Below are positions 22,660 through 34,432 of a DNA stretch of 64,000 nt, in pieces (positions within the stretch are counted from its first letter, which is position 1; the number at the start of each line of letters is the position of its first letter). The stretch is from Piezodorus guildinii. Its lineage: Eukaryota; Arthropoda; Insecta; Hemiptera; Pentatomidae. Where the stretch lies: contig CM041294.1 of the NCBI GenBank assembly GCA_023052935.1, forward strand, positions 22,158,635 through 22,222,634, read 5' to 3'. A model generated the notes under the pieces. It saw only the letters and a list, made by a program, of their open reading frames with translations, was not told the DNA's origin and made no database searches. A program made the position numbers and the translations under genes.

Positions 22660-23430
22660 ATTGACCCATATGTTCTAAAAGAATATGGAAAATATTGTAA
22701 AATTGTAGCAATGAAACAATAAATAATGTAATTAATAACTTTATCTATTAAATTAATAACTCTATGACAGAACTCGAGATTTACGATATCGTATAAACTT
22801 CGAGAATGACCTTAAAGGGAAGAACAGATGTTTGATGGTCGGGAATTGCAGGCTTGACTCTGCACCAGCGCCATAAATAACTGGGCAGACCTAGAAGCGT
22901 GGTAACACAAGCTCTACCATAAATTAGGGTCTTCCTGCTTTCCGTCTTACAGGCTGTTAATTTTCAACACTGGCTCTTCTAGAGCAAGGATATAAAATAT
23001 AAATTTATCCAAGGGTACTTAAAATAATATTGGAGCCATACGTCATGCATTTATCAATATTACTAAATAGATTATTAATATTACCGGTATCCAAAGGTCT
23101 ATTTATACCCAAAGTTCTGGGTTCTAACCCGGAAGATGGTTCAGAGATTATTGAAGATAGTAAAAAAATCCACTTTTTTTTCGGTAGGGAAGAGGATAGT
23201 GACGGGAATTCCGTGTTTCGCTCTATGTTGACAGGAGATAAATACGTAGTAATTTTTCATGACAACTTTGAAATCTCCATTTTTTAATAGATTTTTTCTT
23301 ACATTTATCAGTTACTGGTGACGAAGTATTGAACCAGGCAATTGTAAACCATTGTTATACTTTCCTAAAGTACCTACGAATAGTTTAAGATTTTTTAAAT
23401 AATTAAAATTTTATTTGATTCCGCTATTGC
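22660..23430. other. No gene recognised
   Basis: The patch 23090-23150 has a B-box-like GGGTTCTAACCC and may be a SINE or tRNA-head relic. The 85-codon frame at 23030-23287 shows no domain. The rest is AT-rich. Confidence 0.3.
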
Positions 23431-23437
23431 ATTTTGT

Positions 23438-23699
23438 TTTTGTTTGTTTGTTTATTTGTTTAACGTCACCTTATGCTGTTGTGGCTAATCGGACGATGCT
23501 ACAGTGGAATTCCTAAATTTTGTCTATCCAGGTTTTATTAGGATAGGGATGTTTAACGAGTACCTGGCATCGCACAGGCTCGGATCCACTTTCAACGTCC
23601 CCTCCAAAGGACGGCATAACTAAGGATTTTTTACTCCCATTAAAAGTGAAAAGCCTGCCTCTGGAGGCTGTTATGTTAGTAAGCCAGCTACAAGTGATC

Positions 23700-23703
<4 letters not shown>
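23438..23703 (-). mobile_element. tRNA-derived SINE, family S2
   Basis: The minus-strand S2 copy has its TAAACAAATAAAC tail at the left, the body (ACTGTAGCATCGTCCGATTAGCC, AGTTATGCCGTCCTTTGG) and the head near 23660-23703. The middle of the B box is deleted. A ~35-nt T run follows at 23704-23735. Confidence 0.75.
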
Positions 23704-23736
<33 letters not shown>

Positions 23737-24019
23737 TTTGAGGACTAATACTAATACTTTAAGTTCTTCTAATCGTTTATGAAAATGCCGTATGACTTCG
23801 CTTTAAATTATCCCATTTTCTCGTCTTAGGGATAATGGCTTAAAGATTTTGTGTAAAATAAATCTATTCAAATGCTTAATGTATTTTTCCTTTCATAGGG
23901 ATAAATATCTCTTACTTTTTTTTATTACAAAACGAATATTAGTTTTGCACAAATTTTTATCGTGATCGAATTATACAGTATTCTTTCATAATGATCACAT
24001 GTATTTTTTATTTTTTTAA

Positions 24020-24425
24020 AGTATTTATTGATATTTACAACTGTATTATTATACACAACAAGTAAATGTGATGGACATAGTAAAATGACATGAAATACAT
24101 GAAGTGACGCCACCCATTGGCAACACTCTAAAAATATTTTATACTCGAAGGTCTCCGGCCCAGGTCTTTTTTTCAGACGCCTCGGAGGATTATCAGGAAT
24201 CGAAGAGGATCATAGTATAGAAACTATTGGAAATGGAGTTTTTCATGGAATGATTGATATCTGATTCGGGCTAATTCAGTAACATATGAGATATTAAGTC
24301 TTTATGGATGAGCTTATTCGTGACAAAGTAATGAGCGTTAAGGATTTTGGATTGTAAGGATTGAATACGAGAAGAATTTTATGGTTTAGTAGAACCACAC
24401 AGCTGTACATCCTGAGCATTAAATT
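24020..24425 (-). pseudogene. LINE 3' end, Jockey-like family A
   Basis: Minus-strand 3' tail (ATTTACTTGTTGTGTATAA-type), UTR with TGGGTGGCGTCAC, the RLK-block remnant CGTCTGAAAAAAAG near 24165-24180 and ~240 bp of C-terminal coding relic. The same layout is seen at 7083, 10690 and 48830. Confidence 0.65.
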
Positions 24426-25028
24426 AGTAAATTTATCTAAAGAGCCAACAAAAATGAATACTACACATATATATGTTTTAACGCTATTCAGAAAAAAAAA
24501 AACCTTATTTCATTAAAGAGCCATGAATAGAGTTAAGATGTAGTAGGAAAGTTATGTTCTGGGTTAAAGATAAATTAACACAGAAGATTCTTTTTTTCCC
24601 GGGAAAAACAAATAACTCAGAAAAGTTTGTCAACGAGAAAATTTAATCACAATCTGTTTCGTCATCAAAGACTTTCTTGGAAAAGTTTTCATTAAATTTA
24701 AGAACAATCCAGAGCTATAACTCATTCCACGTTCCCTTCGTTCTTTTATGTCTTATGATTCAATTTAATTCAAATTTTAATTAAAATTTTGGTTGAATAG
24801 AAAAGATTGTTTTTTGAGTTTCACTGCGAAATATTTGATCAATTTTAGTGTTATAATAAGTTGAAACTGTATCTTAGGTTTTGTATTGTATTACTTTGTA
24901 TGTATTGTCTTATCGGATGTATTAGAGTTGCAGAGATGGAATAAATAACAGTGATAAGAATATTTATTATATTTATTTATCGATGATTTGGTGTATAATT
25001 TAGACCTTCACGATGGCTGAGAAAAAAA

Positions 25029-25862
25029 TCTGGTGCGGGCAACACACGACTTTCACTACCTCCGTTTTTTAGAATCAATTAAAGAATTTTCAAATACAGT
25101 TAGAGATAAAAATGAGTGAAACCATTAAAGAATTAATTAAATGGAATTTCTATAGAAAAATGTGTTTTATTAAAAAATCTATTATATTATTATATAAAGT
25201 AATTTATTAGTATTATCGGCTTTTCATCACTCTCTACTAACTTTTAAAAGCTTGTGTATGAGATAATATTTTTTCTAAAATCTCAAGCTTTTTAACGGTA
25301 TATCATACATGTATATTACTGTTCTTATGTTCAAAAACAAGAAATTGCATACAAACTATATTTTTTCAGTTTTCTCCTTTAGTTGGGTATCGATTTCATT
25401 CAATTTATATATTTATCTGTTTTTCATCAGTGGTAACAAGATTATATAGTTATTTTTATAGAATCGACTAAATTAAAGGTACTTTACAAGAAGAAAATTT
25501 AAACTATCGGCATTTAAGCCCTGTTAGACCATTTTAATCCAGATGAAACCTAAATGATAGTAAAGCCCAATAAATTTTACATCCATATAGCGAGTTTAAA
25601 CAAAATCGTCGGAACCGTTTTCGAGAAAATCGAAAAAAGGTGCCAAATGCATGGTATAAATTGGCTCTTCTGATAAGCTGATTTTGATGAAAAAGAATTT
25701 GCAACGTATCGGGCGTATAGTTGTCTTAATTTTGAAATTTAAGTTTCATAGGACTTACGGTTTCCGAACGGGAGTTACCACACCCACACCTTTTTGCGGG
25801 ACTTGGTTATTTGGACTCCTACATATAGTATTGGATTACTATATATAGTAAATGAAAGTAGT
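25029..25862 (+). repeat. Repeat family R, near-complete copy
   Basis: About 830 bp. Blocks in order: TCTGGTGCGGGCAACACACG; TTCAAATACAGTTAGAGATA; ACGGTATATCATACATGTAT; GGCATTTAAGCCCTG; ATAGCGAGTTTAAACAAAAT; CGTTTTCGAGAAAATCGAAA; ATGCATGGTATAAATTGGCT; CACACCCACACC. The end is TTACTATATATAGTAA. The segment from the CA run to the palindrome is shortened here. No open frame of useful length. Opposite in orientation to the copy at 26090-27530. Family unknown to me. Confidence 0.75.
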
Positions 25863-26089
25863 ATAACAACCAATATAAATTAAAAAAAATATTAGTGGAA
25901 AAAAATAAGATGACATTAATAAAATATTAAAACAAACAGTAACGAAAGATGACGAGCCAATCAATAAATAAAAGTTAATAAAATATACAGTGTTGAAATA
26001 TTATGTAAAAGCAACTTTTAATTAAATCTATCATGGTTAATTATTAAATAAAATATATTTTAGGATCAATAATTACTCTATATTACTTT

Positions 26090-27530
26090 CGCTTAACTAT
26101 ATATGAAATATATAGTAAGGGAAAGTATTGGGATCGTGAACATTTTCGAATTCCAGTTTGCAACGAAAATACACGTTTTAGGGCACCCTAAGTCCAAATG
26201 ACCAAGTCTTGTAAAAAAGTCTGTGTGTGTGTGGTATTGCTCAGGCAAAAACGAAAAGTGCTATGAAATTGAAATTTCATATTTAATACAACTATACGCC
26301 CGAGATGTTACAGCAACTTTTTCATGAACATCAGCTCACCAGAAGAGCCACTTTATACCATTCACCTTTTAACGATTCTCTCAAAAAAAGCTCCAAAGAT
26401 TTAAATTAAACTCAATATATCGATGTAAAATTTTATGGGCTTAATATCATGTAATTTTCATTCTGACTGAAATAGTCTGATAGAGTTTAAATCTCAATAT
26501 TTCATATTTTCTTCTTGTTGTTGTTTGGGGCTTTGAGGCGTAAAACCCAGGGGTCATAAACGCCTATAGTTCTCTTTAAGTATAAATAAATCAAAACTAA
26601 TAAACTAGACGTATAATAATTAGATAAAATAGTAAAAAAATAAATAAAAAATAAAAATAAGTTAAATTAAAAGACTATATTTTATTAAATAGTAGGTGTT
26701 TCTTAAGAAACCTGAACAGCGCCGAGATGTTGTTTTCATTATCGGAGAGTATGAAGGATATATTAGGTATAAGCCCAAATTTGTTTAAACCTGTCCTATA
26801 AGAAAGGCATTCTTCTAAAATGTGGCCTACAGTCAGGATATTGTTACAATGTGGGCACTTAGGAGGTGGCTGCTTGGTAATGAGATGAAGATGGGTCATG
26901 TTAGTGTGGCCAATCCTCAATCTGGCCAGGACAACCTCCTCTCTGCGGCTTGAGCGACATGATGAGGACCAAGGCCCCACTTTTGTTTTGACGACTTTCA
27001 GCTTGCTGGCAGGACTCTCGTCCCACATGGACTGCCAGGCAGCCGATATTTCCTTTCGGAGCGGCTGAGACATATCTCGCAGTGTTAGGATAGGTACGCC
27101 TTGACCCGGGAGGGTATTTTCTTCTTGTAAAGTACCTTTAATTTTGTAGATACTAAAAAAAATAACAATATAATCTTATCAAAAATAAGTAAATATATAA
27201 GTTGAATGAATTCGATATCTGACTAAAGGATAAAACTGCAAAAATATTTTTTTTTAATGATTTTTTTTTCAATAACATAAGAACAATAATATAAATGTAT
27301 GATATACCGTTGGAAACCAAATTATTTTAGAAAAAATATTATCTTATACACTAGTTTGTAAAAGGTTACAGAGAGTGATGTAAAGCCGATAAAACTAACT
27401 GATTATTTTTAAAAAAAATTCAATTTGATTAATTCTTTATTAGTTTCACTTATTTTAATCTCTAACTGTATTTGGAAATTCTTTAATTTATTTTAACAAG
27501 TGTGAGAGTCGTGTGCGGACAACCAGGTTT
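26090..27530 (-). repeat. Repeat family R, inverted copy split by a LINE tail
   Basis: On the minus strand it shows the same blocks as 25029-25862 and 51966-52790, including the (CA)n stretch and GGGCACCCTAAGTCCAAATG in reverse. It is interrupted at 26519-27114 and continues to the head CGTGTGCGGACAACCAGG (reverse) near 27530. Net length without the insertion is about 840 bp. Confidence 0.75.
26519..27114 (-). pseudogene. 5'-truncated LINE tail (I/R1-group-like) with 14-bp target duplication
   Basis: The minus-strand frame 26675-27073 (132 aa) reads RREEVVLARLRIGHTNMTH, then HLITKQPPPKCPHC, LTVGHILEEC and a terminal LNKFGL...F+FL block. The CxxC...H....C motif with LxxLRxGH is the segment after the RNase H-like region in I-, LOA- and R1-type LINEs. 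The insertion lies between perfect copies of TATTTTCTTCTTGT (26505-26518 and 27115-27128), so its borders are exact. The coding part has no stop. Confidence 0.8.
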
Positions 27531-27623
27531 TTTTTTTTTCTTTTATTTGAGTATTTTTAACAACAAAAATTGCTAAGATAAGTTGTTATGATATACTCAA
27601 ATACACAACATAATTGGATTGGT

Positions 27624-27624
<1 letters not shown>

Positions 27625-27652
<28 letters not shown>
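27625..27652. repeat. (TA)n tract
   Basis: About 13 TA units in AT-rich DNA. Confidence 0.85.
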
Positions 27653-27654
<2 letters not shown>

Positions 27655-28164
27655 TTATTAAGTTAACATTACCCATACTTTAGATTCCTTGACATCTTAT
27701 ATTTATCAAGCATTGCCCACTTCTATTTATGATCTTAGACATCTGACTACATTTTCTCCAAGTAGCTCCCATATATCTTGGCTTGTTCTCCCTTTCCATT
27801 GTCATGCCTTCGGTTAGAATTTTTTCAAGCTTTGTTGTGCTGTGACGCTTTGATGTATAACTTGGAACTGCATGAGCCATTCATCTTAGCCTCTTTGCCT
27901 TCGTGTCGTGAGAAGCTGACAGACAAGGTTTCTTTTCCTTTATTGATTTTAATTAAAGGTATCTGAGGTTGTCATTGAAACAACAATACACAGGATTACA
28001 ATATTCAATTTAGTAACAGTTGGCCTTTAAAGTCATTAGGATTATAATTCATCTTAATTGATGTTGCCTTTTTTTATAATCTTTTTTATCTGATAAATAA
28101 TACTTTTAAAAATTTAAAATGCTGCAAATTATTACACAATGGTTTATTATTTACAAATAACAAT

Positions 28165-28445
28165 AAGGGAAGCCCGTGGCTGAGTGGTTAGCGCGCTAGT
28201 CTCTCATGCTAAAGGTTCTGAGTTCCAGTCCCGGCGGGGCTTTTATAAGGATATAATTAAATGGGGATTCCCTCACAGCCTCTCCCTGGGTATGTGAGAC
28301 CCGTCAGCCAAATGGTGGCCACTCACAAAAATAGGCGTTAGGAGTGATGACCCTACCCTGTAAAATTTCATCGTGAATCGTGAGTATATTATTCCAGGAG
28401 ATTACACCACGAGACCAAAGGCCTACACGGCCTGTCGCGCCAGAG
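28165..28445 (+). mobile_element. tRNA-derived SINE, family S1 (best copy)
   Basis: The head 28169-28243 is tRNA-like: A-box-like TGGCTGAGTGGTTAGCGCG, an anticodon arm with possible loop CTCTCAT (anticodon CTC if the arm is read this way), a degenerate B box GAGTTCCAGTC, and complementary ends AGCCCG/CGGGGCT. The body follows: CCTCACAGCCTCTCCCTGGG, GTCAGCC, TGGTGGCCACTCACAAAAAT, CCTGTCGCGCC and an A-rich end. It is not a functional tRNA because the body follows directly and the B box is degraded. Confidence 0.75.
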
Positions 28446-28674
28446 AGAAAAAAAAACAAAACAATATTAGGGTATAACTGCTTATATAGCTGTTGATAGG
28501 CATTTAAGTAATATGAAAAGCAATAATTCAAAGGATAATATCATATCACTACAACTCATTTCAAAACGCTATATCTCAGCTAGTTGCAAACCAATCTTAA
28601 TGATTCTTTTTTCATTTTGTCGAAAATTTATTGATATATTTATTAATTAGGAGAAACGGATTTTTTTTTTCACC

Positions 28675-28913
28675 TTAAAAAATGCTCTAGCGCCCTTGCG
28701 GAACGCTCTCAAGAACAGTGACGCTGCTAAATTAGAGGCGCTGGGATCTTCTGGCATAGTTCCTCGACAGCCATTAGTGGATCTCGAGGTTTGATTCGGT
28801 GATCCCAGGGGCAGTTTGTAAATATTGTAAATAGGTATGAACGTGATCAAGATGGTTATTGTTATTTTCTTTATAGTATTTATTTGAATTTTGTATATAT
28901 ATATATATATATA

Positions 28914-28954
<41 letters not shown>

Positions 28955-29122
28955 TTATTTATTTTATTTTTTTATTTGTTTAATCTTTATTATTTTTTTT
29001 TCTTTAATTTTATTTACAATGTACATATGGAATGAATGATTTATTCTATCTGTAATACTCATTGCCCCAGAAGGTGGCAGATTGTATTATATCTTAATAA
29101 AATAAATTAAAAAAAAAAAAAA
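28675..29122 (+). mobile_element. LINE 3' UTR with poly(A), family A type
   Basis: Same UTR as 12880-13319: GAGGCGCTGGGATCTTCTGG, CTCGAGGTTTGAT, a (TA)n expansion at 28894-28950, then ACTCATTGCCCCAGAAGGTG and AATAAAATAAATT with an A run. No coding remains. Confidence 0.7.
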
Positions 29123-29498
29123 AAAAACTTTGAAAAGTAAGCTCTCAAATTTTGAGGGTAGGTAATCTTCGATAACAAAGGTTCATTATTGAAAATAATA
29201 AACCAAAACGGTATGTATTGATCTATTAAAAAAATCTATTTCTCACATAATTTGACAATCATTATTTATACTTAAATCCACATATCAAATGCAATTTATT
29301 CCTATTAAAATAATCATTTCTTTTTTTTTTTTGTACAGATGTCCATTTAAAAAATAATGTTCAATGTTTACGATTCGAAATAAATATATAACTGTTGTTA
29401 GAACTAGAATATGCGTAACTTCCGTAGAACAGGCTGATCTCCTGGCCGAGGGCTATGCAGTGAAGGAATTTGAATAGAGAAAAGAAGCATCCCTGGCT

Positions 29499-30630
29499 AG
29501 GGGTGGGCATAATCGATTGATCGGACTTCGATGAATTCAATAATCGAATGATTCCATAATCGAATGATCGGATGATTCATATATTCCGAAAAAAAATATG
29601 GTACAGCCCCCCTCCAATATAACTGAGCTTAATTGCAAATATGCATATAACTTTCATGATGAGAAAAAAAAAAAAACCTTTCATTCGAATTGTATTTAAA
29701 AAATTTAAACAAAATAATATTTGGTTATTTCACATGAAATGTCCGTTTTTATAGTTTCTGAAATACATAAAGGATTTTGCATGTCTCTGTTTTTTCTTCC
29801 GAATGTTTGCATATTTAAAGTAAACAGTTACTAATCCTCTACCTTTGTGTTATAAACATTATCTTCCCAATCAATTACCCACTTTTTAGTATACCTCCAA
29901 ATATGAACATGGAAACACGTGATTTTCGAGTAGTATTTTTGTACGAGTTTAAACTCGGCCATTCAACAGCTGAGACCACTAGAAATATTTGCAAGGCGTT
30001 TGGGGAAGGGAGTGTTAATGAACGGACCATTCGCCGTTGGTTTGCCAAGTTTTCAGCTGGGGATACCGATTTGGAAAACTTGCCCCTCATGATCTCATTG
30101 AGCGGCAGCAAGACCCCATGTTTCGAAACATACCGTCCAAAAATTGAAAGAGCTGGGCTACGAAGTTCTTCCACACCCACCATATTCTCCCGACTTGTCT
30201 CCAACAGATAACCTGTTCAGGAATTTAGACAACTTTGTCAAAGGAAAACTTTTTGAAAATGATGATCAAGTGAAAAGGGCGTTTTCAGATTTTGTTTCAC
30301 TTCAAAGCTCAGAGTTTTTCAGTTCGGGGTTAAAAAAGTTGGTGTCACGCTGGGAAAAATGTGTAGAAAAAGAAGGTAAATACTTCGAATAAAATTATCT
30401 TGTTTTCATAACGTATATTTAATAAAAATCCTTTACCTTGAAAACGGAAATTTCATGTGACACAACCCAATATATATACGATCATTCGATTATGCCCACC
30501 CCTAATATTTTTACTTATCTTTGAATGTTTATTTTTAAAAAATTGAATTCGAATTATCATTCGTTTCTCCAGACCTTACTCGATTAATTTGAATGATCTG
30601 ATAATCGTCATTCGTTTATGCCCATCCCTA
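29499..30630. mobile_element. hAT-type MITE region hosting a mariner
   Basis: The left end TAGGGGTGGGCATAATCGAT (29507) matches the MITE at 16759. Right-end-like termini (complement of TAGGGGTGGGCATAATCGAA) occur at 30480-30504 and again, as GTTTATGCCCATCCCTA, at 30614-30630. Two partial or nested copies are therefore likely. The flanks (CCCTGGC and CCCCGGG) are not a clean 8-bp duplication. A mariner occupies 29720-30470. Confidence 0.65.
29720..30470 (+). mobile_element. Mariner 2, copy b (751 bp), doubly deleted
   Basis: Ends match copy a (TTTGGTTATTTCACATGAAAT at the left; complement of TTGGGTTGTGTCACATGAAAT at the right) with TA at both sides. ATG 29903 or 29909 opens FYEFKLGHSTAETTRNIC-like N-terminal sequence with the GSVNERTIRRWFAKFSAGD block intact. 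A deletion then joins directly to HDLTERQQ, a second joins to ELGYEVLPHPPYSPDLSPTD, and the C-terminal frame 30144-30392 is open (SRWEKC). First and second catalytic Asp are absent. It sits inside the hAT MITE, so it is younger than that MITE. Confidence 0.85.
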
Positions 30631-30819
30631 CCCCGGGGCTTCCAGAGAGAAACCCCATATGAGAAGTCCATCTTCTTCACCTGCAACCCCCTTTAGTATT
30701 TTCTACAACGAACCAAAGAAAATGAATCGTCGTGGAAGCATGATATTCCGTACGTACTACTGAAGATGCTTTCTAGGAATATTAAAGCCTTACTATTGAA
30801 CAACTGCAACTCCTGTAGA

Positions 30820-31840
30820 TATATAATTTTCCTGGTGGCAATCGTGCTATCCCGACTTAAGCCAAGGAAGAAAGGAGATTAAACGGAGCACTATCATCCT
30901 ATCATCCTTCTTTCGCAGAAAAGAAAGACCTTTAAAAAGCTGGGCCACAACGAACTGTTGAGGCATTGGGATGAGGAGAATATTATTTCACCAGAGCAGA
31001 CTAGCTTTCAGTTAGGAGTCACCTGTAAGCACAATTTGATGAAACTGACGAAAACAGAGCTACGAAGTTCATCTTCCTGGACTGCACACAGACCTTTGAA
31101 AGTGTGTCTCACACACTTCTACTTCGCCGCCTGGAGAAGTTCAGGTTACCTGCCTCCATTTGCCGATTGATACGAAGCTATCCCAGGGGATGATCATTCA
31201 ATGAACGGGTTGGCGGGAACTTTACAACTCCGCTGAGGTGCCTCAAGCGTCTATGCTATGACCAACACTATTCGTCCTTTTCACAGCGCCGGTGGTCTCA
31301 GTCAAACATCCAGGAGTAGCAGCCTATGCTGACGATATCGTGATATAAGCACCCAGTGTAAACACTAAGACGTAACCCCTTATGCAAGCACAGGAGGCTT
31401 CGACTTCCATCATTGAAAGTCTTATGAAAAACTGTATAAAGATGAATTCGGACAAGTCAGATGAAATCGTGATGTTATCTTTAACATGTTAAGAAGCCTC
31501 TACCAAGGTCTTTCAAGTATGATCAAAAGGACTTACTTGTTTGCTACACTATTATCTACCAGGGCGTGACATTTCACAGACATCTTACCTTTTTCCAGTC
31601 ACGGAGAGATTAAAATTAGTTAGAATAAAGACACACAGGTTTTACTATCTGCTGACGTCGCCGCAGCTTTCTTTACATCTGTAACATCAGATTTTTAAGG
31701 TCATTATCAGGCCTACCCTGCTCTATGGTGCACCACTGTTTCGCTATCTTTAGAAAACGACTCTCAAGAGTTTGCTGATCTACCAGAACTCCATCCACCG
31801 GCTGATTTTTCTGAAAATATCTATCTTCCCTTTATTGAGA
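30820..31840 (+). pseudogene. Reverse transcriptase pseudogene, LINE family D
   Basis: Broken plus-strand frames follow RT order: YHPIILLSQKRKTFKKLG (the YRPI..L...K...K block), ISPEQTSFQLG (the QxGFR block), FLDCTQTFESVSHTLLLRR (A block), a PLRCLKRLCY remnant where PQGS..SP is expected, AYADDIV near 31325-31345 (active site), NSDKSDE (the N..K block), and a C terminus with IRPTLLYGAPLF. Many stops and frameshifts. Related to the minus-strand relic at 7830-8340. Confidence 0.65.
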
Positions 31841-31844
31841 TATA

Positions 31845-32355
31845 GCTAGGATTAATAAATCTGATAAATTCTTTTTCTTTAATAAAAAATCATCAATCAA
31901 GTAGATTTTACTGTTCACGAAGGTCCAATTTCGAAACTATTGCAGATTATTCCAACTTTACAACCGTTCTTTATCCGAGTTTATCTATTCTCCTAGTAGA
32001 TGAAAACCAAATTAATCTAAGGTAGTAAGATAATAAAATTCTAAGAAACTTTACGAGTATTTTCCTGTTCACTCTTACCAGATGGCGTTTAAAGGGAAAT
32101 AGTCTGTTAACTGAGATTGCTTTTCAAAATGACTTCCTAAAGATCTGTTAATTTTTAATTCAAAATACTTTTATTTCATCCTCATTTTTATTTAATTAAT
32201 TGCACAATAAAATGGAGAGTTAAAGATTTAAGAAAAAATATTATCTGTTACAGAAATATGTATAAGGTAATGGAGGGTCATAAAAAGTGGATGAAACAAA
32301 GTAATTTTTGTGGATAGTAATATAATCGATTATTTAACAAATCACATGTTTCTAT
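31845..32355. other. AT-rich, nothing recognised
   Basis: No open frame or repeat block seen. Confidence 0.4.
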
Positions 32356-32359
32356 CAAA

Positions 32360-34140
32360 ACTTGATTTAATTCTTTATCACACATCAGGAGAATAGGTAA
32401 GAACTTTATTTAAAAGTTCTTATATTGATTTTAACAAGTGAAGTCACGTGTTGCCATGTCAACAGGTTTGTTTACATGCTCGATTATTTTAATTTATAAT
32501 TTAATTATAAAATAATAATGTATAAATTATGAAAACATGTGACTAGAATGGTATTTTTAACTCATTATTACTTTTACTTACCTAAATATGAAATGTATAG
32601 TAAGGGAAAATATTGCGAGTATAAATTTTCGAATTAGGAGGTTAAAATGTCGGGAGTTGAGTGCAGACAGCCAATTTCGTCCACGAGAATTCGTTGTTCT
32701 GGAACCCCACTGTTGGTGCTTGGAGTTTAAGTCTGCACCCAGAATGAAGTGATTTCCTAAGGAATTCAGGAAGGATACAAATTCGGTGTTAAAAATGGAA
32801 TGTTTGGGAGGGCAAAATGCTGATGTAAGGGTTACCGGAAAGGAAAAAGTTTTGATTACTATGGCTGTGGTTTGTAGGAAATCATAGGTAGGAAGTGGGA
32901 GTAAATGATGAGAGAGGGACTGGTGGACAATGATGGCAGAACCGGCATGGGCTTTGCCGTCTGGGTGGTCAGTACGGTATGTCATGTATTGCGGTATTTT
33001 GAAGAAAGGTCGAGTGGTTAGTCTAGATTCGGTTATAAGTGCCACATCGACTGTTTTGTCTTGCAACAACGCTGTCAGTTCGTCAGTATGATTTCTAACA
33101 CCATTAGCATTCCAAAGGAGAATAGATAAGGAGTTAGGTGAAGTCATTAAAGGATATTTTAAGGTCGGAATTAAATTTGATACTAGATTAGTGATATTAG
33201 TGGCATAACAAGGGATTTGGATATGTTCCAGCAACTTTTTTATTAAAATCGGCTGACAATTGAGACGTTGATTTCCAAAAGGTACTATATCCATTCTAGG
33301 AAATTTTACAGGAAGCGCGAAAATCTCTCATTACTATATTATTAAACTAGCTAATTTGGGTCTTTTTGCCTTAATATTTAGAATTATTTTTTTACTATAA
33401 TAATAAAATCATATTAAAGTTATGAAATGAATCTTTTTAGAATGATTTGGAACGAAAATAAATGCGTAATTAGTACTTTTAGAAAATGACCGCATTTCTA
33501 AATCGTGTTTTTTAAGGACTTGAGAATTCATTAGATAACATCAAATAGAATATTTAGATAGAACTAAATGATGAGAATACAAATATGTAAAAAAATCAAT
33601 TTCGTAAAAAATGTCCTTTAGTACCTTTTGGAAATCAACGTCTCAATTTACATCATGCACCAATACCACCAATGCATTTTGCACCGTTTTAAGATTCACG
33701 CTAAAACGGCTCTAACGATCTTTATTAAACTCACTATATGAGATTTAATAGGCTATAATATCATATAGGTTTCATTCTGATTGTAATAGTCTGACAGGGC
33801 TTAAATGCTGATATTTAAAATTTTCTTCTTCTAAAGTACCTTTAATGTTATAGATTCTATAAAAAAAATAACTATGTTATCTTTTTATTATTAATAAAAA
33901 AGAAATAAATATGTTAGTTGAAAGAATTTGATAACCAACTAGAGAACAAAAGAGAAATAAATATGTTTTTATTAATTTTTTTTTCTGAACCTTACAATAT
34001 TATATATGTATAATATACCTTTGGGAAGCTTAATATTTTAGAAACAATTTTGTTTTGCTCACGAAGTTGTAAAAGGTTATGTAAATTGAAAAACAGGGCA
34101 TTAATATCTATGACTATTTTACATAACAATAGGTGTTGGT
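32360..34140 (-). repeat. Repeat family R, broken copies flanking a LINE fragment
   Basis: The minus-strand R head is seen at 32430-32470 (AAGTCACGTGTTGCCATGTC) and a tail piece at 32580-32640 (AAATGTATAGTAAGGGAAAA). The remainder of an R copy is at 33655-34060 (ATGCATTTTGCACCGTTTTA, GGGCTTAAATGCTGATATTT). The endonuclease fragment at 32640-33294 and an unassigned 33300-33615 segment lie between. The head near 32.4 kb may belong to a second copy. Confidence 0.5.
32640..33294 (-). pseudogene. Jockey-clade endonuclease domain fragment
   Basis: An uninterrupted minus-strand frame (32578-33294, the last codons read into R sequence) encodes an APE-type endonuclease N-terminal part. LSILLWNANGVRNHTDEL holds the N, VDVALITESRLT the catalytic E, followed by GSAIIVHQS, FPVTLTSAFCPPK and FILGADLNSKHQQWG (the GDLN..H block, with A for D). 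The S-D-H block at the end of the domain is missing. It is the 5' part of ORF2 without RT, so an isolated non-functional piece. Residues before the domain resemble a short ORF2 leader. Confidence 0.8.
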
Positions 34141-34159
34141 ATTCCCGTATTTTTTGGAA

Positions 34160-34272
34160 TCTAATGTATTGAGATAAGGAATGAATGAATTCTAATATCA
34201 CTAATACTCATTGCCCAAGATTGTGGCAAATTGTATTATTTCTAAATAAATAAAAATTTAAAAAAAAAAATG
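34160..34272 (+). mobile_element. Terminal ~110 bp of a family A type LINE 3' UTR
   Basis: ACTCATTGCCCAAGATTGTG, AATTGTATTATTTC, AAATAAATAAAA and an A run match the ends of the copies at 12618 and 28675. Extremely 5'-truncated insertion. Confidence 0.65.
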
Positions 34273-34432
34273 TATTGCGTTATGATTCTTTTCTTTTTGG
34301 GTTCCTCTATGATTACTTTAGTATAGAATATTGTTTTTATATCGAAATTGTTTTCATTAAATGACACTTTAGTGAGGTCAACAAAAAACATCGGTAATGG
34401 CCGCTTAAATCGTGAGATTAAATTGATGATTC

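Noticed and set aside
28169..28243. tRNA gene candidate
   Set aside because: B box degraded and the sequence continues into a SINE body shared with 2560-2945.
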